Assembly (NCBI RefSeq): GCF_029392075.1 | Contig: NZ_CP113929.1 | Coordinates: 1,240,001-1,304,000, forward strand | Origin: Bifidobacterium sp. ESL0704 | Lineage (GTDB): Bacteria; Actinomycetota; Actinomycetes; Actinomycetales; Bifidobacteriaceae | Reading direction: 5' to 3' | Length of the DNA stretch: 64,000 nt | Part shown: piece after piece, positions 55,810 to 63,138 of the stretch | How positions within the stretch are numbered: position 1 is the stretch's first letter | How the letters are laid out: each line of letters begins with the position of its first letter | The notes under the pieces: model-generated | Databases searched by the model: none | Seen by the model: the letters and a program-made list of their open reading frames with translations, nothing else | What the model was told of the DNA's origin: nothing | Program-made: the position numbers and the translations under genes

Positions 55810-57192
55810 ATGGCATTGAGTGCAGCGATCATACTGGCAGCCGGCGAAGGCACGCGCATGCGTTCGTCAAAGCCGAAAGTGCTCCATGAGCTGGCCGGCA
55901 AGACCTTTCTCGAGCGTGTGATGAGTTCCGTTTCCGCCCTCGAGCCCGAAACCCTTGCCGTAGTCGTTCATTATCAGGCCGAGCGCGTTGCGAAAGCCGC
56001 GAAAAGCTACAACGAACATGTCGAGATCGTCAACCAAGACGACATTGCCGGCACCGGACGCGCCGTGCAATGCGCCATGAACCAGCTTGATGCCGACGGG
56101 AGGCTTACCGGTTCGGTGCTCATCGCCGCCAGCGACATGCCGCTGCTCGATACCGCCACCCTTGACGCGCTTCTCGCCTTCCACAAGGCCAGCGGCAATG
56201 ACGCCACCGTGCTCACCGCCAATCTTGAGGACCCGACCGGCTACGGCCGCATCATCCGCGACAGCGACGGCAGCGTGCTGCGCATCGTCGAGCAGAAGGA
56301 TGCCAACAGCAGCGAGCTGGCGGTTCACGAGATCAACACCTCCGTCTATGTCTTCGACGCGGCGGTGCTCGCCCGTGCGGTGCAAGGCCTGGATTCGAAG
56401 AACGCACAAGGCGAATTCTATCTCACCGACGCTCTCGAGACCGCGCGAAAGAACGGCAAGGTCGGCGCACTCGCGGCGTCCGACTCCTTAAGCGTCGAAG
56501 GCGTCAACGACCGCGTGCAGCTGGCCCACCTTTCCCGCACGCACAACCTGCGTACCTGCGAGCGTTGGATGCGCGCAGGCGTGACAATCCCCGATCCGCA
56601 AACCACGTGGATCGAAGACGACGTCGAGTTGGCGCAGGACGTCACGGTCCTGCCGGGAACCTTCCTGAAAGGGCATACCACAATCGCCGAAAACGCGGTT
56701 ATCGGACCTTACACCACGCTGATCGACGCCCGGATCGAGGCCGGAGCCACTGTCGAACGCAGCCGTGTGCAAGAGACCCATATCGGCCCTGATGCCAATA
56801 TCGGCCCATGGACCTACCTGCGTCCGGGCAATGTGCTCGAAGCAGGCACGAAGGCCGGCGCGTTCGTGGAGATGAAGAAGGCGCATATCGGAGCCGGCAC
56901 CAAAGTGCCGCACCTGAGCTATATGGGCGACGCCGAACTGGGGGAGAACTCCAACGTGGGCGGCGGTTCCATAACCGCCAACTACGACGGCGTGCACAAG
57001 AACCGCACCCATATCGGCTCGAACGTCCATGTAGGTGCCGGCAACCTCTTCGTAGCGCCCGTCGAGGTCGGCGACAATGTCACCACCGGAGCCGGATCCG
57101 TCATCCGCCACGCGGTGCCGGACGATTCGATGGTATATTCGGAGAACACACAACACGTAGTAGAGGGCTGGAAGCCCGAATGGGAGCGTTGA
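55810..57192 (+). CDS. glmU: Bifunctional UDP-N-acetylglucosamine pyrophosphorylase / glucosamine-1-phosphate N-acetyltransferase
   Basis: GlmU makes UDP-GlcNAc, the precursor of peptidoglycan. The N-terminal uridyltransferase shows LAAGEGTRMRSSKPKVLHELAGK (residues 8-30). The C-terminal acyltransferase is a left-handed beta-helix with hexapeptide repeats (IGPYTTLIDARIEAGA, IGPDANIGPWTYLRPG) and GNLFVAPVEVGD. At 460 residues it is of normal length. ATG 55810 has GGAGTGG upstream; an in-frame start 93 nt earlier falls at the end of the tRNA gene and is rejected. Confidence 0.96.
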   Translation: MALSAAIILAAGEGTRMRSSKPKVLHELAGKTFLERVMSSVSALEPETLAVVVHYQAERVAKAAKSYNEHVEIVNQDDIAGTGRAVQCAMNQLDADGRLTGSVLIAASDMPLLDTATLDALLAFHKASGNDATVLTANLEDPTGYGRIIRDSDGSVLRIVEQKDANSSELAVHEINTSVYVFDAAVLARAVQGLDSKNAQGEFYLTDALETARKNGKVGALAASDSLSVEGVNDRVQLAHLSRTHNLRTCERWMRAGVTIPDPQTTWIEDDVELAQDVTVLPGTFLKGHTTIAENAVIGPYTTLIDARIEAGATVERSRVQETHIGPDANIGPWTYLRPGNVLEAGTKAGAFVEMKKAHIGAGTKVPHLSYMGDAELGENSNVGGGSITANYDGVHKNRTHIGSNVHVGAGNLFVAPVEVGDNVTTGAGSVIRHAVPDDSMVYSENTQHVVEGWKPEWER

Positions 57193-57195
57193 TTC

Positions 57196-57612
57196 ATGAC
57201 AGCATTGCAAAGTACGATTGAGGCCCTGCGTCTGGCTGCGATGGCGGCCGACCGGGTCAAGGCCACCGACCTCGTCGCCTTCGACGTCACCGGCCCCATC
57301 GCCATCACCGATGCCATGCTCATCGCCACGGCATCCAGCGAACGTCAGGTTCTGGCCGTGGCCGAAGAGGTCGAGAAGGAGCTTTACACCAAGGGCGGAA
57401 AACTTGAGCCTATCAGTCGCGAAGGCCTCGATGAAGCTCGTTGGGTGCTGCTTGATTACGGTGATTTCGTCATTCACGTCATGCATGAGGAAGAGCGCGG
57501 ATACTACGATCTTGAGCGATTGTGGCAGGATTGCCCCGCTATCGACCTTGAGCTTCCGAAGGAGCCCGATCACCGGCCCGCCGACGGGCACACCGCCGAC
57601 GAACGCGTCTGA
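57196..57612 (+). CDS. rsfS: Ribosomal silencing factor RsfS
   Basis: RsfS (RsfA, Iojap family) binds L14 on the large subunit and blocks subunit joining under nutrient limitation. The 138-residue protein has ATDLVAFDVTGPIAITDAMLIATASSERQVLAVA and WVLLDYGDFVIHVMHEEERGYYDLERLW, both family signatures. It starts 3 bp after the glmU stop and is probably co-transcribed. In many actinobacteria it sits between nadD and a phosphoglycerate mutase gene; here prs and glmU lie between. Confidence 0.93.
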   Translation: MTALQSTIEALRLAAMAADRVKATDLVAFDVTGPIAITDAMLIATASSERQVLAVAEEVEKELYTKGGKLEPISREGLDEARWVLLDYGDFVIHVMHEEERGYYDLERLWQDCPAIDLELPKEPDHRPADGHTADERV

Positions 57613-57691
57613 AAAGCCACGGGCACGGCGCCGGTCTTTGCGGCCACGTTGAAAATTTAGACCACTCCGTCAGTATCTTAGGAGTCACACG

Positions 57692-58417
57692 ATGGATTTC
57701 AGTACCTTATTCGATCCCAATGTCCACGTCCGTTCATTGACCTTGGTGCGTCACGGACGTACCTCGTACAATGCCTCCGGCCGTGTTCAGGGAGTCACCG
57801 ACATCCCACTCGATGAGATAGGCGACTGGCAGGTCCGCCAGACCGGCAAAGCGTTGAAAGAGCTGTATGTCGACGGCGAGAAGGACCAGGCACGACACCG
57901 CCTGATCGTCGCGTCGGATCTGGGCCGTGCCATGGCCACAGCCCATGCTTTCGCCGATCTGATCGGCGAGGAGGTCCACCCGGATCCGCGTGTGCGCGAA
58001 CGGCATTACGGCGATTGGGAAGGCCATGCCACTCGTGAGATCATGGAAAGGTACCCGGATGATTTCATTTCGTGGCTCCATGGCGAGGGCGGCGAGCTCA
58101 AGCACCACGTCGAACCGGATAAGCACGTGGGGCAGCGGGCCACGCAGGCCATAGCGGAATGGGCAGGCAAGGCCGAACCCGATACCGACCTGTTTGTCTT
58201 CTCGCATGGCGCCTGCATCGCCGACACGGTACGGACCCTGCTGAACGCAGACAATGACGCGGACGCCAATTCAGCGGTCTTTTCGATGCGCAACGCGCAC
58301 TGGGCAAGGCTCATCCCAATCGCCATCGCAGGCAAACCGCTGCGCTGGTCGCTTTCCGAGTACAACCACGGCCCATCCATCGCCGATACCCCCGAATGGG
58401 AGAATCCCAAGCTCTAA
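57692..58417 (+). CDS. Histidine phosphatase family protein (phosphoglycerate-mutase-like)
   Basis: This 241-residue enzyme has the catalytic RHG in TLVRHGRTSYNASGRVQG (about residue 18). The proton-donor region is RERHYGDWEGHATREIMERYP, and the second His is in VFSHGACIADTVRTLL. It may be a cofactor-independent or broad-range phosphatase rather than a true mutase. Its position right after rsfS is conserved in actinobacteria. TTAGGAG lies upstream. Confidence 0.9.
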   Translation: MDFSTLFDPNVHVRSLTLVRHGRTSYNASGRVQGVTDIPLDEIGDWQVRQTGKALKELYVDGEKDQARHRLIVASDLGRAMATAHAFADLIGEEVHPDPRVRERHYGDWEGHATREIMERYPDDFISWLHGEGGELKHHVEPDKHVGQRATQAIAEWAGKAEPDTDLFVFSHGACIADTVRTLLNADNDADANSAVFSMRNAHWARLIPIAIAGKPLRWSLSEYNHGPSIADTPEWENPKL

Positions 58418-58479
58418 ACCGATGAATTGCGTATGATAGAAACAAGGTTTCTATCGCGGTATTGATTCGAGGTATACGG

Positions 58480-59769
58480 ATGGACGATTGCAGCAAACGA
58501 GTCTGGTGGCAGGTTTATCCTTTGGGTTTCTGCGGAGCTCCCGTCCGCCCGCAATCCGATGCCCAACGTCAAAGAAAGCCCAGGCTCGAGCGCCTGATCA
58601 ATTGGCTGGATTATATGAAGGGGATGGGCTGCAACGGCCTTTTGCTCGGTCCCGTTTTCGATTCGGACACCCACGGCTATGACACCATCGATTTCTACAG
58701 GATCGACCCGAGACTCGGCGATGACGAGACGTTCGGGCGTCTGGTCGAAGCCTGCCACGAACGCGACATCGCATTGATGCTCGACGGTGTCTTCAACCAT
58801 GTCGGCAGGAATTTCCCGGAGTTCCAGCGTGAGCTCAACGAAGCGCAAGACAAGATGAAGGCCGGCAAACCCGTCGGGCACGACAGCGATGACATGTTCA
58901 GCTTCTCAGTGATGCAAGACGGGACACTTGATTATGCAAAATTCGAGGGTCATGCCATCTTGCCGGCGTTCAACCACGATGCGCCCCGCGTCGCCGATCT
59001 GGTGACCGACGTGATGACCCATTGGATGCGGCGTGGCGTGGATGCCTGGCGTTTGGACGCGGCCACAACGGTGCCGACATCATTCTGGGCAACAGTCCTG
59101 CCGCGCGTGCGCCGTGAGATTCCCGATGCCTGGTTCATGGGCGAGGCGATACAGAGCGACTATCCACAGTTCGTACACGACTCCACCGTCGACACCGTCA
59201 CCCAGTACGAACTGTGGAAAGCGATATGGAGCAGCCTTAAAGACGGCAATTTCTTCGAGCTCGACTGGTGTCTCAAACGCCATGACGCTTTCCTGGAAAC
59301 CTTCATACCCCAGACCTTCATCGGCAACCACGACGTCACCAGAATCGCCAGCCAAGTCAATGACGAAGGGAAACTCGCCTTGGCAGCCGTGATTCTGTTT
59401 ACTGTGGGCGGCACTCCCTCTGTCTATTACGGCGACGAACGAGCGATGACAGGCGAGAAAACCGAGGGTGTCGGCGGCGACGACATCGTCCGTCCCGAAT
59501 ATCCCGAGACTCCGGAAAACCTGTCCGACGACGGCAAGTGGATGTACCGCTTGATCGGCCAATTGGCCTCGATGCGCCGCTCCCGACCATGGCTGACCGA
59601 CGCCACCACAGAGCCGACGTTGCTTGAAAACAGGCATTACGCCTACGATGTCACGGCCAGGGATGGCAGCGCCAAACTTCACGTCGATTTGAATCTCGAC
59701 GCCACCCCACATGCGGATATCTACGAGGGCGGTGGCGCGCCATTGCTGCACGTCGAACACCACATATGA
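58480..59769 (+). CDS. GH13 family alpha-amylase-like enzyme
   Basis: This 429-residue cytoplasmic glycoside hydrolase has no signal peptide. The four GH13 motifs are visible: DGVFNHVGRN (I), VDAWRLDAAT with the nucleophile Asp (II), WFMGEAIQ with the acid/base Glu (III) and FIGNHDVTR (IV). It is short for the family and lacks an obvious carbohydrate-binding domain, so it may act on small maltooligosaccharides. The specificity cannot be decided. ATG 58480 follows GAGG; a TTG 18 nt upstream is the other option. Confidence 0.88.
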   Translation: MDDCSKRVWWQVYPLGFCGAPVRPQSDAQRQRKPRLERLINWLDYMKGMGCNGLLLGPVFDSDTHGYDTIDFYRIDPRLGDDETFGRLVEACHERDIALMLDGVFNHVGRNFPEFQRELNEAQDKMKAGKPVGHDSDDMFSFSVMQDGTLDYAKFEGHAILPAFNHDAPRVADLVTDVMTHWMRRGVDAWRLDAATTVPTSFWATVLPRVRREIPDAWFMGEAIQSDYPQFVHDSTVDTVTQYELWKAIWSSLKDGNFFELDWCLKRHDAFLETFIPQTFIGNHDVTRIASQVNDEGKLALAAVILFTVGGTPSVYYGDERAMTGEKTEGVGGDDIVRPEYPETPENLSDDGKWMYRLIGQLASMRRSRPWLTDATTEPTLLENRHYAYDVTARDGSAKLHVDLNLDATPHADIYEGGGAPLLHVEHHI

Positions 59770-59811
59770 TGCATGATCGATAGACTCGGATGGCGATGTG
59801 GCTTGTATCCT

Positions 59812-59965
59812 GTGATTATCTCTGTAGGCTTGCGGAGATAATCACGAAATCCGTTCTGTTTCTGTGATTTTTAATGCATTTGTTTTGATCTGCAGAGACA
59901 ATCACATAATTGGGCTTCTTTCTGTGATTATCTCTGTATCTCATCAGAAAGTACGGAAATAATCC
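59812..59965 (+). repeat. GTGATTA hairpin array Y (three units)
   Basis: Unit 1 (59812-59845) has a perfect 11-bp stem, GTGATTATCTC with GAGATAATCAC. Unit 2 (59864-59905) keeps the GTGAT and AATCAC ends with a weaker inner stem. Unit 3 (59924-59965) ends in a degenerate TAATCCC. Starts are 52 and 60 bp apart. These occupy much of the 343-bp gap between the GH13 gene and the AbiEi-like gene. Confidence 0.8.
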
Positions 59966-59996
59966 CGCAATCCGTAATCGATGTGTGGATAGCGAT

Positions 59997-60020
59997 GTGC
60001 GTAACTGAAAAGTTATGCAC
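59997..60020. promoter_or_regulatory. Palindrome upstream of the AbiEi-like gene
   Basis: GTGCGTAACT-gaaa-AGTTATGCAC pairs over 9 bp plus one G-T, 93 bp before the start at 60113. It could be an operator for the encoded winged-helix domain, or a small hairpin. Confidence 0.5.
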
Positions 60021-60112
60021 GAAACACCCGAGATTTTCCAAATTGGCTATCATTCGACCACAGTACCTATTTTTGCCACGCAAATCGGAGCAAATTCATT
60101 AGAGTTTGTGAT

Positions 60113-61063
60113 ATGAAGATCAACAAACGTATCGAAGACAAACTGCATGAGGCAGCGAGCCATGCTGACCAGGAAATTCTTTACAGGCTTACCCGATCGG
60201 GACAGGTGATCAGGGCAAGGCGCGGTTTGTACGTATTGCAAGACGTTTGGCGGGACCTTAGCATGCAACAGCAGTATGCATGGATAATACGAGGACTGCA
60301 TGCCTGGCGTCCGGAATTGATTTTTGCAGGTCTGAGCGTGATTGCGCTCTACGGCATCGAGTATCCTTTCTGGCTTAACGAGCAACAAACGATATTTCTG
60401 GCGTCTACAAAAGCAATTGGTGTTGCCAAAACAAGCAAAACACGATACGTTCACGTCACACCGAGCGAGACGCTTTTTAACAAAGACCGGTCCATGACCT
60501 CGGTTACTCAGGCTTTGCTTGATTGTGCGGCAAGATTCGAATTCCACGAGGTGTTGCCGATGATCGATTCGGCATTGAGAAAACGGCTGACAACGAGGTC
60601 AGCGTTGACGCAGATCTCGAAGGCTGTGCCAGCTGTTGAAACCAGAATCGGTGTGCTGCTGCGCTATGCAGACCCGAGAAGCGAAAATGGGGGAGAATCG
60701 CTGTGCCGCGCAATCATCATCGAAGAAGGTTTCCCGGCCCCTGAACTGCAACAGGAATTCCGGATGCAGGATGGTCGAAGATATAGGGTTGATGGATTGT
60801 ACCGGCTCGCAAACGGGAAAGCTGTCGTTGTTGAATATGACGGTATGAACAAATACACTGACGATACTATGACGGGCGGGCAGAGCATTCGTCAGGTGGT
60901 TCATGCCGAGAAGCAACGCGAGCAGGATTTGCTGAATTCCGGCGTTTCGCAAATAGTACGTTTCGATTACAACGATGTATTGCAACGTGATACGGTGACG
61001 AAAAAGCTGATTGAGGCTGGTGTTCCCCGCATCGCTGACAGAACGACGTTTTGGAACAGATAA
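60113..61063 (+). CDS. Orphan AbiEi-like winged-helix protein with nuclease-like C-terminal domain
   Basis: This is a 316-residue protein. The N-terminal ~60 residues fit the AbiEi antitoxin winged helix (YRLTRSGQVIRARRGLYVLQ), followed by the usual FAGLSVIALYGIEYP segment. From about residue 210 the layout resembles a Vsr/DUF559 PD-(D/E)XK nuclease: Glu in NGGESLCRA, Asp in RYRVDGLYR, VVVEYDG, then EKQREQDLLNSGVSQIVRFDY. No AbiEii toxin gene is adjacent. The gene is AT-richer than its neighbours, lies between two hairpin arrays and looks acquired. Similar actinobacterial proteins are of unknown function; a role in defence or DNA processing is inference. Confidence 0.75.
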   Translation: MKINKRIEDKLHEAASHADQEILYRLTRSGQVIRARRGLYVLQDVWRDLSMQQQYAWIIRGLHAWRPELIFAGLSVIALYGIEYPFWLNEQQTIFLASTKAIGVAKTSKTRYVHVTPSETLFNKDRSMTSVTQALLDCAARFEFHEVLPMIDSALRKRLTTRSALTQISKAVPAVETRIGVLLRYADPRSENGGESLCRAIIIEEGFPAPELQQEFRMQDGRRYRVDGLYRLANGKAVVVEYDGMNKYTDDTMTGGQSIRQVVHAEKQREQDLLNSGVSQIVRFDYNDVLQRDTVTKKLIEAGVPRIADRTTFWNR

Positions 61064-61190
61064 TCAACGCCATACCTGGTCAAATTGGTTATCCGATTTG
61101 TTGGGCCACTTTTTAGCGTGACAAAGCAACATCAGTGACAAAGCAACATAAATTCAGGAAAATCGTGGAATAAACTTCGAATCGAAAGTG

Positions 61191-61375
61191 TGATTAGCAT
61201 CTTCGACGTACAAAGATAATCATGATAATGGGGTAAAAGTGTGATTAGCGTCTTCGACGTACAACGCTAATCACAGAAAATGCGCTAAAAATGTGATGTT
61301 CTCTGCATATTGAGCGATTCTACAGAGTTAATCACGAAAATGAGGCCAAAACTGTGATTAATTCTGCAACCAGTC
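61191..61375 (+). repeat. GTGATTA hairpin array Z (three units plus a partial)
   Basis: Unit 1 is at 61191-61224 and unit 2 at about 61242-61274 with stem GTGATTAGCG/CGCTAATCAC. These two share the loop TCTTCGACGTACAA. Unit 3 (about 61292-61335) has inner TTCTCTG and CAGAGTT. A partial unit starts at about 61354. Linkers are A-rich (GAAAATGAGGCCAAAA type). They fill most of the 346-bp gap before the SRAP gene. Confidence 0.8.
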
Positions 61376-61409
61376 CGTTTGTTTGCGTTATGGCATTCCT
61401 GTTTGAGGC

Positions 61410-62108
61410 TCAGAAAAGACTCAGGCACACGCGCTCTGCCTTCGGGCGGATGCACCGAGGTCCGTCTTCTTCTGGTGCCGGTTCGGCGACCTCATAACAA
61501 TCAAGGTTTTCGGACATAGATAGGCTCGCCGCATGAATATCGTCAATGATTCCAGATCCATCGACGTGGCGATCAAGCCATTGTCCGGTCATATCACGCG
61601 AAACGAGCAACGGCATGCGGTTGTGGATTTTCGCCGCCTCTTCGATGGCATCACAGGTCAGGATCGTAGCGGTGAGCGTCCATGGGGAATCCGCGTTGTC
61701 GCGCCACCACGAAAACAGGCCGGCCATGGCGAGCATGGCGTCGCCTTGAGCATGAAAATAAAACGGACGCCTGCCTTTGAATTCGAAATACCCGGAAGCT
61801 GGGATGATGGCACGACGGCTTCGCATCGCGTCTTTGAATGTCGGCTTTTGCGCGGCTGTTTCCATACGTGCGTTATAGGTCGGATAGGTGAGCTCCCGCT
61901 TGTCGCTGTAAGAAGGTACCAGCGACCAATAGCCGCCCGAAAGATGCCGTCGGCCATCCTCTCCTGCCGCGAGGACCACGATGGTCTGCTTCGGTTCGAC
62001 CCGAAACGTTCGAGCCGGCAGTGCGTAAGTGTCGACGTCTTCATCGTCGACACCGAAATCCGAAGCGACGGTGTTCCAATCAAGGTCAAGCGAAAATCTG
62101 CGGCACAT
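61410..62108 (-). CDS. SOS response-associated peptidase (SRAP/HMCES family, YedK-like)
   Basis: SRAP proteins crosslink to abasic sites in single-stranded DNA through Cys2. The start at 62108 gives MCRRFSLD, so Cys2 is exposed after Met removal. The longer frame starting 6 nt upstream would hide it and is rejected. Other catalytic residues are visible: Asn in YNARMETA, Glu in SGYFEFKGR and His in KIHNRMPLL. The 232-residue length is usual. No terminator is obvious between it and array Z. Confidence 0.93.
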   Translation of the reverse strand: MCRRFSLDLDWNTVASDFGVDDEDVDTYALPARTFRVEPKQTIVVLAAGEDGRRHLSGGYWSLVPSYSDKRELTYPTYNARMETAAQKPTFKDAMRSRRAIIPASGYFEFKGRRPFYFHAQGDAMLAMAGLFSWWRDNADSPWTLTATILTCDAIEEAAKIHNRMPLLVSRDMTGQWLDRHVDGSGIIDDIHAASLSMSENLDCYEVAEPAPEEDGPRCIRPKAERVCLSLF

Positions 62109-62178
62109 TCCCACTCCTTCGTCTACTCAGCCCTGTCTGCTTTAGCCCTTTGATGCATATCAGGCAAGGCAGGCATAC

Positions 62179-62214
62179 AAAAAGAGGACCTCCATACGAA
62201 TCACGGAGGCCCTC
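62179..62214 (-). terminator. Intrinsic terminator of the PNPOx-like gene
   Basis: On the minus strand GAGGGCCTCC (62214-62205) pairs with GGAGGTCCTC (62193-62184), with one G-U, and is followed by TTTTT (62183-62179). It lies about 50 bp beyond the stop at 62263. Confidence 0.85.
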
Positions 62215-62262
62215 ACACCGTTGACGGCCGGGAATCAAGAGCCCAAGCCGTTCTCAACAAGT

Positions 62263-62667
62263 TCAGTCCTTGCTGATGGTGGTGCCGGCCTTGGCGCCGG
62301 CGGAGAGATCGTCGATCTCGGTGATCTCGAGCACCGGGATGGTGGCGGGCTTCTTGGTGCCCTTCTCTTCGGCGACCTTGACCTGCTCGTCGTAGATGGC
62401 GTCGTCGGAGTGCAGAGTCACGTTGCCGCGGAAGCGGTAGCCCTTCTTGCTTTCGAGGTTGGCGAAGCAGATCACCAGCGGGCTGCCGTCCTCAAGGTTC
62501 TTGTAATGCTGGCCGGCAGTGCGCTCGTGATAGGCGAGGTGATTGTCATCGAGCACGAACATCGACATCTTGGGGCCGAGGTCGAGCTGCCCGTCCTTGC
62601 TGACGGTGGTGATCCACGCGAGGTTGTTGTTGATGAATTCCTTCATTTCCGGGGTAAGTGTAGCCAT
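62263..62667 (-). CDS. Pyridoxamine 5'-phosphate oxidase family flavin-binding protein
   Basis: This 134-residue protein of the split-barrel FMN-binding fold has LAWITTVSKDGQLDLGPKMS near the N-terminus and a middle SPLVICFANLESKKGYRFRGNVTLHS. It is too short for true PdxH and resembles small FMN or F420/heme-binding oxidoreductases; the substrate is unknown. AAAGGA precedes the ATG at 62667; the 14 extra codons upstream have no RBS. It is monocistronic, ending at the terminator at 62179-62214. Confidence 0.85.
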   Translation of the reverse strand: MATLTPEMKEFINNNLAWITTVSKDGQLDLGPKMSMFVLDDNHLAYHERTAGQHYKNLEDGSPLVICFANLESKKGYRFRGNVTLHSDDAIYDEQVKVAEEKGTKKPATIPVLEITEIDDLSAGAKAGTTISKD

Positions 62668-62929
62668 AATGCTGTCCTTTCGTTCGAACTGCTTTCTATA
62701 CGTTTCCATGGTACGTCTTCAAACTGTTGTTCACTAACAGATGCGTGTGACATTGCTCACCGCCAATCCGTTTTCTGCGAACGATTTTAGCTTCGTGCTC
62801 AACATGAATTGCGCATCTGATTTGGGCGTGTTGGGTAGGGGTACGGCTTATTGTCGCGTTGGAAATGTAATCAACGCGTGAATTGTTTTCATAACCGTGA
62901 TTTCGGGGTATTTCTAGGCGTGTCGCGAA

Positions 62930-63110
62930 AAGAATATGTCTATTTTGAATAGCGACAAATAAGGTTGGAATGCCCGTCGGAACGGCTTGACCGACGTTGC
63001 CCGCCTGGGCCGGATACGAAGAGAGACAGAGCAGGCAGGTACGTCCTGAGGGTTCCGGGCGAAGACCGGAAGAGAAGACCCGATCTGGCCGCAAAAGGCG
63101 TGAGCGAACA
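62930..63110 (+). promoter_or_regulatory. Structured leader candidate upstream of the DMT transporter
   Basis: The 471-bp gap between the divergent genes holds a series of short hairpins before the transporter: TGTCGC/GCGACA, GTCGG/CCGAC, GCCTG/CAGGC and TCCGG/CCGGA, in that order. Conserved-looking purine-rich loops (GGATACGAAGAGAGACAGAG) lie between. I cannot match it to a known riboswitch. Confidence 0.35.
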
Positions 63111-63138
63111 TATCGGAAACGGACAAGAGGAGAAGGCC

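Noticed and set aside
59812..61375. CRISPR array
   Set aside because: Period and palindromic ends recall CRISPR repeats, but the repeated part is only the 7-bp termini plus a degenerate linker. Units are few, the inner sequences are self-complementary rather than unique spacers, and no cas gene is present.
62971..63010. ZTP riboswitch
   Set aside because: CCGCCTGGGC resembles the 3' conserved part, but the 5' GACTGGCG element and its pseudoknot partner are not found upstream.
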